Below are positions 1 to 10,059 of a DNA stretch of 64,000 nucleotides, piece by piece. Below the pieces are notes generated by a model, which was not told the DNA's origin, did no database searches, and saw nothing but the letters and a program-made list of their open reading frames with translations. The stretch comes from JAWPMT01 sp965229785 (GTDB lineage Bacteria > Bacteroidota > Bacteroidia > Cytophagales > Cyclobacteriaceae). The stretch lies in contig CBDDJS010000001.1 of NCBI GenBank assembly GCA_965229785.1, positions 3,286,001-3,350,000 on the forward strand, read 5' to 3'. The translations under genes and the position numbers were made by a program. Position 1 is the first letter of the stretch. Each line of letters starts with the position of its first letter.

Positions 1-99
1 TTCAGCATCAGCACATACACACCAAGGTATAACGTGAATTCCTATCTAAAAAAACAGCCAATAGACTTCCCAATAACAGCTTTTGGCAGGATCCAGTAA
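1..99 (+). CDS. 3' end of an unknown upstream gene (partial)
   Basis: Frame 1 is open from the left edge and stops at a TAA at 97-99, giving 32 residues that end in FGRIQ. The reading frame is on the same strand as the next two genes and ends about 70 bases before the ATG at 172, which fits an upstream operon member. The piece is too short to identify. A chance open frame of this length is possible, so the call is tentative. Confidence 0.35.
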   Translation, partial: FSISTYTPRYNVNSYLKKQPIDFPITAFGRIQ

Positions 100-171
100 A
101 CATTGGCGGACTCATGTAAGGCAATATTTATCCGTCAATTCAACCTTTGGTTCCATAAAAATCGAGTAACC

Positions 172-660
172 ATGAGACCAATTTTTTACACCTTATGCCT
201 CTTCCTGGCTTGTCAGGTCTGGGGGCAACCTAGTGCTTCTTTTGACATAGTAAGTACTTCGGGTTCTTTAAGCAATGAATCTTTATCCGTCGTTTTTCTG
301 GCGGGCACTCCTCTGATTGGAGAAGATTCAAATGTCGATCATATGCTACAGTACGGGCTACTCTATCAATATGAGTTGGAAGTCGTTTTGTCGACTGAAA
401 CCTTACCCGCTTCCATCGAACTGAATGTATTTCCCAATCCCGTTACCAGAACCCTTAATGTTCGGACCAACACCATCCCCCGAGAAGTAGTAGACATACA
501 ACTTTTCGACCTTAACGGACGGGTTCTCCTAGAACGAGAAATCAATGAATTTACCCAGGAAGCTTCTATGGATCTGAGGCACTTTCAGGAAGGCATTTAT
601 CTACTGAAAATCCTTCAAGCCGACCATTCTAATACCTACAAAATCATCAAGAACAAATAA
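172..660 (+). CDS. Small secreted protein with T9SS type A sorting domain
   Basis: I chose the ATG at 172 (162 residues) over an upstream in-frame TTG at 103 because it gives a clean signal peptide, MRPIFYTLCLFLACQVWGQ. The C-terminal ~80 residues carry the hallmarks of a T9SS C-terminal sorting domain: an LNVFPNP motif, then VDIQLFDLNGRVL, then an L..F..GIYLLKI strand and a lysine-rich end. By family knowledge such domains direct export across the outer membrane and anchoring at the cell surface. The N-terminal half is only about 80 residues and has no recognisable enzyme domain. The gene lies 10 bases before the giant repeat protein and is probably co-transcribed with it, which suggests a partner or anchor role. 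That role is inference. Confidence 0.8.
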   Translation: MRPIFYTLCLFLACQVWGQPSASFDIVSTSGSLSNESLSVVFLAGTPLIGEDSNVDHMLQYGLLYQYELEVVLSTETLPASIELNVFPNPVTRTLNVRTNTIPREVVDIQLFDLNGRVLLEREINEFTQEASMDLRHFQEGIYLLKILQADHSNTYKIIKNK

Positions 661-670
661 TCGCCAAGTC

Positions 671-3600
671 ATGAAAAAAATCATTCTACTCTTCCTATTG
701 TATGCAGTGCTTGTCATCACTGTTTTGGGCCAGAATCAGGGAATTGGCTACCAGGCCATTCTCAGAAACGCAGAAGGAGACCCATTCGTCAATGAAAAAG
801 TAACCGTTCTCATTTCACTATTGCCTTCAGCCGATGCCGGCAGTGCGCTATATACAGAATTCCACATTGCAGAAACCAATGATTTTGGACTAGTAAACCT
901 TGAAATAGGTCGTGGGGTTGCTCAAGACCAGCCATTCAGTGAAGTTGATTGGTCCGGTGGCTCCATGTTCATAGAAGTCAGCATAGACGAAGATGACGGC
1001 AACAATTTCCAGGTCGTTGGCACCCGGGAGTTGCTTGCTGTCCCTTACGCATTATATGCCGCCAACGCAGACCATTCCGTCCAGACCGTCAGCAGATCCG
1101 GTGATCTCATTACATTATCCAACGGAGGAGGCTCCTTTACCGATCAGGTAGACGATGCTGATGCCGACGCCAACAATGAGATCCAGGACTTGCAACTGGA
1201 CGGAAACCTGCTTTCCATCACCGGCAATGAAAATGCAACTAGCATCGACCTGAGCGCATACGCGGGAAGTGGGTCCACACTTACGGAAGAAGAAATAGAT
1301 GCTTTTGTTGCTAACAATGGCTACCTCACCTCGGAGACAGACGGAGATGCTACTAACGAGATCCAGGACCTTGAGCTTACCGAAAATATGCTCAAAGTAA
1401 CCAATAACAGTTCCGCTACTGAAATTGATTTAAGTGCTTATCTGGACAATACGGACACTCAATTAACAGAGGCGCAGGTCGACGCCTTTGCCAATAACAA
1501 TGGCTACCTCACCTCATTCACGGAAGTTGACGGGGATGTAACCAATGAAATTCAGGATCTCACCCTGACTGGAAATGAATTGAAGATCACCAACAATGCG
1601 ACTGCAACTGCCATTAATCTAAGTGCCTACCTGGATAATACCGATACCCAATTGACTGAAGCACAGGTAGACGCCTTTGCCAATAACAATGGTTATCTCA
1701 CCTCAGAGGTGGATGGTAGTATCATCAATGAGATCCAGGACCTCACCCTGACCGGGAACACACTTAAAGTGACCAATAATACGTCAGCGACGGATATCGA
1801 TTTGAGCAGGTACCTGGATAACACCGACACCCAATTGACCGAAGCACAGGTAGACGCCTTTGCCAATAACAATGGCTACCTGACTTCCTTCACAGAAGTA
1901 GACGGTGATGTGAGCAACGAAATCCAGGACCTGGCATTAACAGGTGACAACCTGACCATTACCAATAATGCCTCAGCCACTAACATCGACTTAAGTGCTT
2001 ATAAGGACAATACCGATGCTCAGACTTTGAGCCTGACGGGCACTAATCTTGCTGTTTCTGGAGGCAATACCATAGATCTTTCCTCTATCACCTCTAACTC
2101 AGTTCTGCTTACCGGAGCACAGTCCATCGCCGGTGAAAAAACCTTCAGTGATCTGGCCAAATTTTCGACCATCGGCTCTTCCGGCACCACCAACGAAGTG
2201 GTAACTGATGCAGGAATTGCCGTCATAGATGGTAGCCTTTGTCCAAGTCCTATTCCTACAACAGAAGGACAGGAAGGGTGCTTCAGAATGTCAGATGATC
2301 CGAACAGTAGCACAAGCCCCGCATTCCCGACAACAGGAGATGTAGTTCGCATAAATTCAAAGGACTTTACCATAACCAGAACGCAACGAGGTGGATTTTT
2401 CTTCTACAACCGGGGAGCCGACGGAAATGTAGTAGACTATACGGGTGCAGATCTTGGAGCGGCGGCTTCGATTATAACTACCGGAACTTTAGGAGATGTG
2501 GTAATCCATGGCAAAATGAAATTGACGGATGGCTCCACTACTTTAACTTTCCCTTCTAACGATGGGACTTCAGGACAAGTACTCACTACGGATGGCAGTG
2601 GAAACATCACATTCCAGGATGCTTCTACGGATACCAAGCTTACTGAAGCGGAAGTGGATGCTTTCGCCAATAATAACGGGTACCTGACTTCTTTCACTGA
2701 AGTAGATGGTAGTGTTACAAACGAAATTCAAGACCTGAACTTAACAGGTGATAATCTGACCATCACCAATAACACTTCTGCCACTTCTATTGATTTGAGC
2801 TCCTATAAGGACAACACGGATGCACAGACATTAAGCCTATCCGGAACGAATTTGTCCGTATCTGGTGGGAATTCCGTAGACCTGAATCCAGTCATCAATA
2901 ACTCCATTCAGCTGAGCGGAGACCAAACGGCAGCGGGTGTCAAAACCTTCACCAACGGCATCAAACTCACGTCCATCACCTCTTCCGGAGCCAGTAGTGC
3001 CAGCACCACTCCCCTGGGGGTGACGATCAGTTCGATTGGAAGTATACCTACCACCATAGGTGAAGAGGGAACCTTCATGCTGGCTATTGACCCGAGTAGT
3101 AACGATACTCCCAGAACTCCTGAAATTGGAGAAACGATTCGAGTCAATGGAAAAGATTTTGTCATCACCCGAATCACAAGAGGACCTTTTTATTGGTATG
3201 AACAGCAAGCCAATGGTCTGAAGATCGAAGCAACTGACGTAGGAGCTACCGTTGTTAAAGTAGATGCCGCTTCTCTGGGCAATATTTTATTGACTGGAAC
3301 CTTGCAACTCACCAACGGTGCCAGCACCATCAATTTACCCAATGCTGACGGTTCTGCCGGGCAGGTGCTTGCTACCGATGGAAGTGGAAATGTAACGTTT
3401 CAGAATGCTACTGTAGATACAAAACTCACAGAATCAGAAGTAGATGCCTTTGCCAATAACAATGGCTACCTGACTTCATTTACGGAAGTAGATGGAGACG
3501 CTACAAATGAAATCCAGGACCTGAATCTTACAGGGGATAACCTGACCATCACCAATAATGCCTCGGCTACCAATATTGACTTGAGCACTTACAAGGACAA

Positions 3601-4741
3601 TACCGACGCGCAAACTTTGTCATTATCCGGATCACAGCTTTCTATCTCAGGTGGCAACAATGTGGATTTACCTGAAGAACTTCCTGCTACTTTAGGTACG
3701 GCCGGTCAAGTGCTTGCAGTAAATAGTGCAGCTGATGGCGTGGAGTGGACTACCGCAGGTGGTGGTGGGTCTGGAGTATTTACTCAATCCGGCAACATCA
3801 TTTCCGGTGGCGGATCTTCGGATGATTTTGTTTTCGGTACCAATACCTTGACAAATCAAACAGGAACCGGAGACGACAGCCGGATGTGGTTCGATATCAG
3901 CAACAGCGCTTTCCGTGCGGGTTATACAACAGGCACGCAATGGGATCCTTCCAATGTGGGATTTGGTTCCTTTGCTACCGGGAACAACAACATTGCCAGC
4001 GGCTCAAATTCAGTGGCATTTGGTTTTACCAATCAGGCCACGGCTATCCTGGCCATAGCGCTAGGCGGATCTAACAACGTGGCCTCCGGAGATGATGCCA
4101 TTGTCACCGGTTACAACAATTTCGCAAGGTCATTTACTGAAGTGGTCATGGGACAATACGCTACAGATTACACCCCGTCCGCTTCGAATTCTACCACTTT
4201 CAACGAAACGGATCGCGCATTTGCCATTGGAAACGGATCGGGACCTTCAAATCGTTCTAACGCCTTCACGGTATATAAAAATGGTGCTCTGGGGCTGTTT
4301 GATTTCAGTACCGCACCCACCACGACCGCCAATCGTTTGTATTCCGTCAACGGAGCACTCCATTACAATGGAAGCGCAGTTGGCAGCGGTGGTGGTGGGT
4401 CATCAACCAATTTTGTAACCGAAACCAATAACACGCATACCATTCCATCCGGACAACCTGATTACTTTTTGAATTTCTCTACTATTAATCAAAATGCTAC
4501 GGTGACTTTTCCAGCATCTCCAACTGCCGGAGATAAGGTAACCATTGCATTTCAGGGTAATAGTGGCGCAAGAAATATCGCTGTAGCTAATACACATAGT
4601 GGATCATTTACACTGAATTCTACAACCTACAGTTTCGGAGGTTTAAGTATTTCAGCCGGTGGATCGGGTAGTATTCAATTAATCTATACTGGATCAACCT
4701 GGATCCTCATGAACGGGACCATTAGCTGGGTGCCGATTTGA
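671..4741 (+). CDS. Giant repeat-rich secreted surface protein (tail-fibre/YadA-head-like)
   Basis: The 1356-residue product starts with a signal peptide (about 1-20) and an N-terminal domain at about 24-130 beginning GIGYQAILRN, a type seen ahead of repeat fibres in Bacteroidota. Units of about 60-63 residues containing LTEAQVDAFANNNGYLTS and NEIQDL follow from about residue 203. They are nested inside a larger duplicated module of about 265 residues. Near residues 1095-1160 there are YadA-head-like left-handed beta-roll repeats (ATGNNNIASGSNSVAFG, ALGGSNNVASGDDA). The last ~110 residues resemble a fibre tip. No T9SS sorting domain is visible at the C-terminus, so the export route is unclear. 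The small T9SS protein just upstream may be its partner. A role as adhesin or fibre is inferred from architecture only. Confidence 0.75.
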   Translation: MKKIILLFLLYAVLVITVLGQNQGIGYQAILRNAEGDPFVNEKVTVLISLLPSADAGSALYTEFHIAETNDFGLVNLEIGRGVAQDQPFSEVDWSGGSMFIEVSIDEDDGNNFQVVGTRELLAVPYALYAANADHSVQTVSRSGDLITLSNGGGSFTDQVDDADADANNEIQDLQLDGNLLSITGNENATSIDLSAYAGSGSTLTEEEIDAFVANNGYLTSETDGDATNEIQDLELTENMLKVTNNSSATEIDLSAYLDNTDTQLTEAQVDAFANNNGYLTSFTEVDGDVTNEIQDLTLTGNELKITNNATATAINLSAYLDNTDTQLTEAQVDAFANNNGYLTSEVDGSIINEIQDLTLTGNTLKVTNNTSATDIDLSRYLDNTDTQLTEAQVDAFANNNGYLTSFTEVDGDVSNEIQDLALTGDNLTITNNASATNIDLSAYKDNTDAQTLSLTGTNLAVSGGNTIDLSSITSNSVLLTGAQSIAGEKTFSDLAKFSTIGSSGTTNEVVTDAGIAVIDGSLCPSPIPTTEGQEGCFRMSDDPNSSTSPAFPTTGDVVRINSKDFTITRTQRGGFFFYNRGADGNVVDYTGADLGAAASIITTGTLGDVVIHGKMKLTDGSTTLTFPSNDGTSGQVLTTDGSGNITFQDASTDTKLTEAEVDAFANNNGYLTSFTEVDGSVTNEIQDLNLTGDNLTITNNTSATSIDLSSYKDNTDAQTLSLSGTNLSVSGGNSVDLNPVINNSIQLSGDQTAAGVKTFTNGIKLTSITSSGASSASTTPLGVTISSIGSIPTTIGEEGTFMLAIDPSSNDTPRTPEIGETIRVNGKDFVITRITRGPFYWYEQQANGLKIEATDVGATVVKVDAASLGNILLTGTLQLTNGASTINLPNADGSAGQVLATDGSGNVTFQNATVDTKLTESEVDAFANNNGYLTSFTEVDGDATNEIQDLNLTGDNLTITNNASATNIDLSTYKDNTDAQTLSLSGSQLSISGGNNVDLPEELPATLGTAGQVLAVNSAADGVEWTTAGGGGSGVFTQSGNIISGGGSSDDFVFGTNTLTNQTGTGDDSRMWFDISNSAFRAGYTTGTQWDPSNVGFGSFATGNNNIASGSNSVAFGFTNQATAILAIALGGSNNVASGDDAIVTGYNNFARSFTEVVMGQYATDYTPSASNSTTFNETDRAFAIGNGSGPSNRSNAFTVYKNGALGLFDFSTAPTTTANRLYSVNGALHYNGSAVGSGGGGSSTNFVTETNNTHTIPSGQPDYFLNFSTINQNATVTFPASPTAGDKVTIAFQGNSGARNIAVANTHSGSFTLNSTTYSFGGLSISAGGSGSIQLIYTGSTWILMNGTISWVPI
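1277..3640 (+). repeat. Nested tandem repeats inside the surface-protein gene
   Basis: Short units start at 1277, 1457, 1646 and 1829, giving periods of 180, 189 and 183 bases. Each encodes an LTEAQVDAF...NEIQDL...DLSAYLDNTD segment. The unit at 1829 also begins a larger module of 804 bases (1829-2632). That module is repeated as 786 bases (2633-3418), and a third, truncated copy starts at 3419. Each large module ends with a SGQVL.TDGSGN.TFQ motif. All copies stay in frame. The units have diverged at synonymous sites, so they are not very recent duplications. Confidence 0.85.
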
Positions 4742-4783
4742 TTTTACCTACAACAACCTGAGGTCTTCAACCTCGATTTTTAA

Positions 4784-4818
4784 GGAGGGCTCTCTCCAGG
4801 AGGGCCTTCCACTTTTCT
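4784..4818 (+). terminator. Rho-independent terminator after the surface-protein gene
   Basis: An 11-bp stem with two G-T pairs (arms 4784-4794 and 4800-4810) closes a 5-base loop and is followed by ACTTTTCTT. It lies 43 bases after the stop codon and ahead of the next gene on the same strand. The T-tract is short, so termination may be partial. Confidence 0.6.
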
Positions 4819-4886
4819 TCACCAGTAACCGCCATTGAAGAAATACCTTGAAGATGATTTAGATTCGTCCATACCTAAGTCAAAAT

Positions 4887-7800
4887 ATGTTTTCCAAAAT
4901 TTTTTCAGGGTCACTGCTCATAATCTTTCTTTTACTGAGCATTCAGGGAATGGCCCAGATTCCTCAGATCAAATCTATTGGTCTGCCCTTCATTACAAGT
5001 TATGGTCCGGGGGACTATAATCTGGGAAGTCAGAATTTTGATGTGCTCGTTGGTCAGGATAATCGGATCTACGTTGCGAATTACAATGGCATTTTGATCC
5101 ACGATGGTCATAATTGGGATCAAATCGTGGTTCCCGGAGGAGAAGGTCTTTACAGCATAGCCCAGGCGGAAAACGGAACCATCTTCGTAGGAGGTGTCAA
5201 TGAATTTGGATTCTTAACCACGAACCAAAATGGATCATTGATCTACGAGTCGCTTACAGATCAGTTACAAACTGACGATTCAAACTTTGTAGCCTGGTTT
5301 GCCTGTATCCTAAACCAAAAAGCCTATTTCACCACCACCAACTTTTTGATTGAAATAGATGTCGAAACAAAGGCAGTAAAATCGATCCCTACCAATCGTG
5401 CCTACTGGACGTTGGTCAAAGGACAAGAACATTTATACTCATATCGGAATGACAGTATCTATCAATTAAACAACGGAAAGTGGGAATCCTTGCGTCCCTC
5501 AAAATTTCAGTACCAAAGAGGTAATGGCCGGTTTACACTTGCTACGGACAGTAAGGGACACGCTATATTGATCAAATACGATGGATTTTTCGATTTCGAA
5601 ACGGAAGAACCTCTGGAGTTACAAAGTCCAGCGTTAGGTGACTTTCTAAAAACATCCGTTTTTCGACTGGCTACCACTTATAAAGACTACCTCTTTTTGA
5701 CCAGCAGTAAAGGATTGATGATCTGTGATTTTAAGGGCCGTGTTTACCAGTATCTTACCAAAGAAAAGGGGCTCAGTGCCAATCTCACTTACACCGCCAA
5801 AGTAGACCAGAACAATATTCTTTGGTTAGGCACTAACAATGGCATTGATAAAATTGAAACCTTCTCTCCCTATTCGATCATAGATCAACGAAAGGGCGTG
5901 GAAGGCATCATCGGTTACCTGGCCGTCGTAGAAGATCAGATGTATTTATCCGGGGCCACAGGTTTGAGTAGCGCAAATTTCAATTCACTTTCTGACCCTA
6001 TGTCAGCATATCAGTTTCAAAACATCGAATCTGAAATTGGATGGAAGTTGTTAGCGACAGATCACGAATTGATCTCTTTGAATTCTGGAAAAGCGTTCAT
6101 TGTAAAAGCGGGAAAGGTGGTACAAACGCTGGAAACCGGACCGGGTCACCTTTGGAGAGGAGTGGTCTGGGACAACAACAATTTATTGCTGGGATCTTCG
6201 GTCGGTTCTTTGACGCATTATCAGAAGCAAAACAACCTTTGGAAGAAGGTTAGAACGCACGAAAACTTATTCTCTTATACAGAATTCTTCGCCATGGATA
6301 AATCCAGAAATATCTGGACCAGCGATAACCAGGGGGTTTATAAAGTCAATTTCGATCCGGTTACAAGTGAAGTTAAGGTTGCCAGGTATGGTGAAAAAGA
6401 TGGCTTACCTCAGGATGATTTCAATTTCGCCTATGGCATTAGCGGAGACGTAATTTTCACGACTTACAAGGGACTGTATCGATATCGGGAGGATCTCGAT
6501 CGCTTCGAGCCAGATGACTTACTGAATTCGTTTGTCGGTACCGAAGGGCAAGTTTCCAAAATCTTTGACGATCCTCAAGACAATCTATACTACTACAAAG
6601 GGGAATTGACCATGCTTCGACGCCAGGGCAATTCATATGTTAAAGAAAACCTGGGACATCAAAAGTTGAGTGAATATTATCCTCAGCATATTTATCCACG
6701 CGATTCGGCCAATCTGTACATAGCTTCCTTTGACTGTTTTTTACACATCGATCCCACGTACCAGCAAACGGATCAACCCTACCACATCAATTTTTCTTCA
6801 GTGGAGGAAATTGGAGGAAGTGATACCACGTGGTTTGCTGGATTCGGCACAATGGACGAAAATTATGTATTGCCTCATGATCAAAACAATCTGAGAATTC
6901 ACTTTGCCTCCACCTACTATGGTAACCCCGATAAGACCACCTACCAATGGAAGCTGGAGGGCTTTGATGAAGACTGGTCCAAATGGAGCACTGAACATCG
7001 GAAAGATTACACCAATATCCCTCATGGGAACTACACTTTTTTCGTCAAAGCCAAAAATGTATTGGGTAAAGAAAGTGAGGTTAGGCGGCTAACTTTCACC
7101 GTTCATTCTCCGTGGTATCAAACCGTTTGGGCCTATGGCCTTTATGGATTATTTTTCATCGGATTCGTTTGGGGTCTGGTTAAGCTGAACACCCGAAGGC
7201 TGGAACGAGATAAGCTAAGATTGGAAGGAATCGTGGAGGAGCGAACTGCCGAAATTCGAAAGCAAAAAGAACAAGCGGAAAAAGATGCGGCCACCATTTC
7301 AAATCAACACGATCAGCTGGTCCAGGCAGATGAATTGAAAAGTCGATTCTTCGTAAACATATCCCATGAATTGAGGACTCCTCTCACCCTGACCATGGGA
7401 ACCGTAGATCAAACCTTAAAAGGAAAGTTCGGGCAATTGAATCATGAACAATACGCCAACCTGAAAGTCTCCTATCGCAACAGTGAGCGACTGCTCAAAA
7501 TGGTGAATAACATCCTGGACATCTCCAAATTAGAAGGTGGCAAAGTTCAATTATACGCTCAGGAACTGGATTTAAGAGCGTTGATCAATAAGGTCGTGGC
7601 CTTTTTCCAATCCAAAATGGACGATAAAAAGATCACGCTTTCAAAAGACCTTCAATCCCGAAAGTTATTATTTCTGGATAAGGATAAGATTGAAACGGTT
7701 CTGATCAATCTGATTGCCAATGCCTTCAAGTTTACGCCTGTAGGCGGTACAATCACTATTAAAACCAGGGATATCGAAAATGAGGTTGAACTCGTCATTA

Positions 7801-8876
7801 CTGATTCCGGGGTTGGAATACCAGCAAATGACCTACCTTATGTTTTTGACCGATTCTATCAAAGTGAGCACCTAAAAAGTGGTGAAGGAACCGGTGTAGG
7901 CCTGGCCTTGTCTAAAGAATTGATCGATCTCCATCAGGCAGGCATCAAGGCCCAAAGTCAATTGGAAGAAGGAACTACCTTCACAATCCTTTTCAAAACG
8001 GGAAAGGCTCATCTGCAACCCAATCAAGTCATCGAATCAGAAGCATTTTACAAGCCTATTACGGAAAAAATGCCTGAGCTAAGCACTCCTCAAACTTCTC
8101 AAGAGATCTCAGCAACCCAGCCTGAAGGTCGGCAACATGTTCTGGTTGTTGAAGACAATTATGAGATGAGTCGTTTTATTCTGCAAATCCTTGAAGATCA
8201 GTATCAACTCACATTTGCCCAGGATGGTCAACAAGCAATTGGACTGCTTGAAAAAGGGCAGTCATTCGACTTAATTCTGACCGATTACATGATGCCCATC
8301 ATGAACGGATACGAAATGGCCATGGAGATCAAGAAACAAAATGAATGGGCTTTGATACCCATGATTTTTTTAACGGCCAGGGCTCAGGAGCAGGATAAAA
8401 TCGATTTATTAAATATTGGTGTTGACGATTACCTGTATAAACCCTTTAACGAGGATGAACTAAAAGCCAGAATCAACAACCTGCTGAAAGCCAAAACACA
8501 ACGAGCCGAGTATTGGATAGAAAAGACCATTGACCCAAGGGATATTGAATGGAAAGAATTCCCTTCAAAATTGAAATTGGATATTAATGCTTACATTCAG
8601 GAACATATAAAGGAAGACATTTCCGGCAAGGACCTTGAAGCAATAACAGGTCAGAGTGAAAGAAGCCTCTATCGCAAAGTCAAAGCCAATACCGGTTTGA
8701 CGTTGAATCAATACATCAAAGAATTTAAACTGAGGAAAGCCCGTGCATTACTAGAAAACAAACAGGTGATGACGGTCAGCGAAGCAGCCAACGCTGTAGG
8801 CTTTAATTACCTCCACAATTTCACTAACAACTTCAAAGATCGTTTCGGGAAATTGCCTTCAGAATATTTGGATTAG
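4887..8876 (+). CDS. Hybrid two-component system sensor kinase/AraC regulator (HTCS)
   Basis: The 1329-residue protein joins a whole two-component system in one chain. After a signal peptide (1-23), residues about 25-650 form two-component-regulator beta-propeller repeats in the periplasm. A Y_Y_Y domain (about 665-740) and one membrane segment (about 747-767) come next. A short coiled coil leads to a HisKA domain with SHELRTP (phospho-acceptor His827) and an HATPase domain with N-box NLIANAFKFTP and G-boxes DSGVGIP and GTGVGLAL. A receiver follows with VVEDN, Asp1133 in LTDYMMP, and a conserved Lys. An AraC-type helix-turn-helix fills about 1225-1329. Such proteins usually sense glycans and switch on a neighbouring utilisation locus. 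Here neither neighbour is a glycan gene, and the SusC/D pair is about 48 kb away, so its target is unknown. Confidence 0.93.
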   Translation: MFSKIFSGSLLIIFLLLSIQGMAQIPQIKSIGLPFITSYGPGDYNLGSQNFDVLVGQDNRIYVANYNGILIHDGHNWDQIVVPGGEGLYSIAQAENGTIFVGGVNEFGFLTTNQNGSLIYESLTDQLQTDDSNFVAWFACILNQKAYFTTTNFLIEIDVETKAVKSIPTNRAYWTLVKGQEHLYSYRNDSIYQLNNGKWESLRPSKFQYQRGNGRFTLATDSKGHAILIKYDGFFDFETEEPLELQSPALGDFLKTSVFRLATTYKDYLFLTSSKGLMICDFKGRVYQYLTKEKGLSANLTYTAKVDQNNILWLGTNNGIDKIETFSPYSIIDQRKGVEGIIGYLAVVEDQMYLSGATGLSSANFNSLSDPMSAYQFQNIESEIGWKLLATDHELISLNSGKAFIVKAGKVVQTLETGPGHLWRGVVWDNNNLLLGSSVGSLTHYQKQNNLWKKVRTHENLFSYTEFFAMDKSRNIWTSDNQGVYKVNFDPVTSEVKVARYGEKDGLPQDDFNFAYGISGDVIFTTYKGLYRYREDLDRFEPDDLLNSFVGTEGQVSKIFDDPQDNLYYYKGELTMLRRQGNSYVKENLGHQKLSEYYPQHIYPRDSANLYIASFDCFLHIDPTYQQTDQPYHINFSSVEEIGGSDTTWFAGFGTMDENYVLPHDQNNLRIHFASTYYGNPDKTTYQWKLEGFDEDWSKWSTEHRKDYTNIPHGNYTFFVKAKNVLGKESEVRRLTFTVHSPWYQTVWAYGLYGLFFIGFVWGLVKLNTRRLERDKLRLEGIVEERTAEIRKQKEQAEKDAATISNQHDQLVQADELKSRFFVNISHELRTPLTLTMGTVDQTLKGKFGQLNHEQYANLKVSYRNSERLLKMVNNILDISKLEGGKVQLYAQELDLRALINKVVAFFQSKMDDKKITLSKDLQSRKLLFLDKDKIETVLINLIANAFKFTPVGGTITIKTRDIENEVELVITDSGVGIPANDLPYVFDRFYQSEHLKSGEGTGVGLALSKELIDLHQAGIKAQSQLEEGTTFTILFKTGKAHLQPNQVIESEAFYKPITEKMPELSTPQTSQEISATQPEGRQHVLVVEDNYEMSRFILQILEDQYQLTFAQDGQQAIGLLEKGQSFDLILTDYMMPIMNGYEMAMEIKKQNEWALIPMIFLTARAQEQDKIDLLNIGVDDYLYKPFNEDELKARINNLLKAKTQRAEYWIEKTIDPRDIEWKEFPSKLKLDINAYIQEHIKEDISGKDLEAITGQSERSLYRKVKANTGLTLNQYIKEFKLRKARALLENKQVMTVSEAANAVGFNYLHNFTNNFKDRFGKLPSEYLD

Positions 8877-8886
8877 GTCGTATTTA

Positions 8887-9681
8887 CTACTGACTTAAGA
8901 AAAAGATCAATTGAAAAACTGACAAGAAAAAAAGTAAGGTGGCCACATTCAATCGCTGTGGTGCCTTCTTCAAATAAAAGAAAAGTCCACCCAGAATCAA
9001 GACAATGGGAATCACTACTCCAAAAATGATATAGATGTTATAGATCTGTTGATACCGATTGGTTTGGCCATCAACCGTGATATAGGTAGCCATGGGCTTC
9101 CCAAAGATACGGGTGGCTTCTACCTCAGCTCTTTCATAACCTTGAACCCCAGGCAATTCATTCTTATCAAATTTCATTTCAAAATCCTCAAAAAGGACCT
9201 TGTCATATCGATGATAACTTCCACTCCTACTGGTTTCATATCCCTGAGAAACAGACAATATTTCTTGTTCATGCCGTTTAAAAGGCAGCAAGTAATCAAT
9301 TGATAACAAGACATTCCAGATCAGGATCAAGATCGCAACGGGTCGAAAATAGGTAACCAGCCTCATGATCAATAAAGCCTGCTGCCGCTCTCTTTCTTGT
9401 TCCTTCTCCCGGTTCTTTCTTCGTTGTTCCGCTCGCCAAATCTCTTCTTCAGATGGTTGCTCGGTATCCCGGGACTTAAAGTAGTCATGCAATTGCTCAT
9501 CGGGCTTTTCGTTCGTCAGGTATTCGTAAGCCGCTTTGATCTCCAGAAATTTATCATGTGCTCCAGCTTCCGGATTTACATCAGGATGATATTGTTTGGA
9601 CAACTCACGATATGCGGTCTTGATTTCCTCCTTAGAAGCATGATCTGAAAGTTGTAGTACCTGCAGGTGATGAGCGCGCAA
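8887..9681 (-). CDS. J-domain (DnaJ-like) membrane protein
   Basis: Residues 1-60 form a J domain with the HPD tripeptide at 32-34 (KQYHPDVNP), the element that stimulates an Hsp70 partner. There is no G/F-rich or zinc-finger region, so this is a type III J protein rather than DnaJ itself. A charged helix (about 75-105) precedes three predicted membrane segments near 107-127, 212-232 and 240-262, so the J domain is probably cytoplasmic and membrane-tethered. The start is a TTG codon: an in-frame stop lies three codons upstream and no ATG precedes the J domain. The gene converges with the HTCS gene, with 10 bases between them. Client proteins are unknown. Confidence 0.85.
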   Translation of the reverse strand: MRAHHLQVLQLSDHASKEEIKTAYRELSKQYHPDVNPEAGAHDKFLEIKAAYEYLTNEKPDEQLHDYFKSRDTEQPSEEEIWRAEQRRKNREKEQERERQQALLIMRLVTYFRPVAILILIWNVLLSIDYLLPFKRHEQEILSVSQGYETSRSGSYHRYDKVLFEDFEMKFDKNELPGVQGYERAEVEATRIFGKPMATYITVDGQTNRYQQIYNIYIIFGVVIPIVLILGGLFFYLKKAPQRLNVATLLFFLSVFQLIFFLSQ

Positions 9682-9765
9682 TTTCGTCTAGTTATTGAAA
9701 AGGGAAAGTTAATGAAAATGACATACGGAGAATCTTGATAGCATCGCATTGCTATAGTTTAAAAA

Positions 9766-10020
9766 TCACTTCGTTAGCTGAAGTACGAGAAATCTTACTC
9801 CTATCCCCATTGCTGCCATTACTGTCGGGATAATCAATATAATTAACCACCAAAACGGCAGTACCCATTCAATATAGTATAAAAATGACTGTTTAAGGTC
9901 TTTTTCCCAGTCACCAGTCAACGTTCCATTTCCGTTTAAATCAGACCATCCTAATGAATAAGTAAAAATCAGCATCAACAAGAGGCCTACCGAAAAGGAC
10001 CTTGAAGCCATTTTCTTCAT
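9766..10020 (-). CDS. Small hypothetical membrane protein
   Basis: The 84-residue product has two hydrophobic stretches, about residues 8-25 (possibly a signal anchor) and about 48-80 (VLPFWWLIILIIPTVMAAMGIG). The loop between them carries DLNGNGTLTGDW, which loosely resembles an Asp/Asn-rich calcium loop. It starts at an ATG and lies 39 bases after the stop of the VPS10/BNR gene on the same strand, so the two may be co-transcribed. No family was recognised. Confidence 0.55.
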   Translation of the reverse strand: MKKMASRSFSVGLLLMLIFTYSLGWSDLNGNGTLTGDWEKDLKQSFLYYIEWVLPFWWLIILIIPTVMAAMGIGVRFLVLQLTK

Positions 10021-10059
10021 ACTAATCCGACTATGAATCTACTAATATCTAAGGTCTCT

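Noticed and set aside
1277..3640. CRISPR-like or satellite repeat
   Set aside because: The repeats are in frame, have coding-type synonymous variation and encode a regular protein module.
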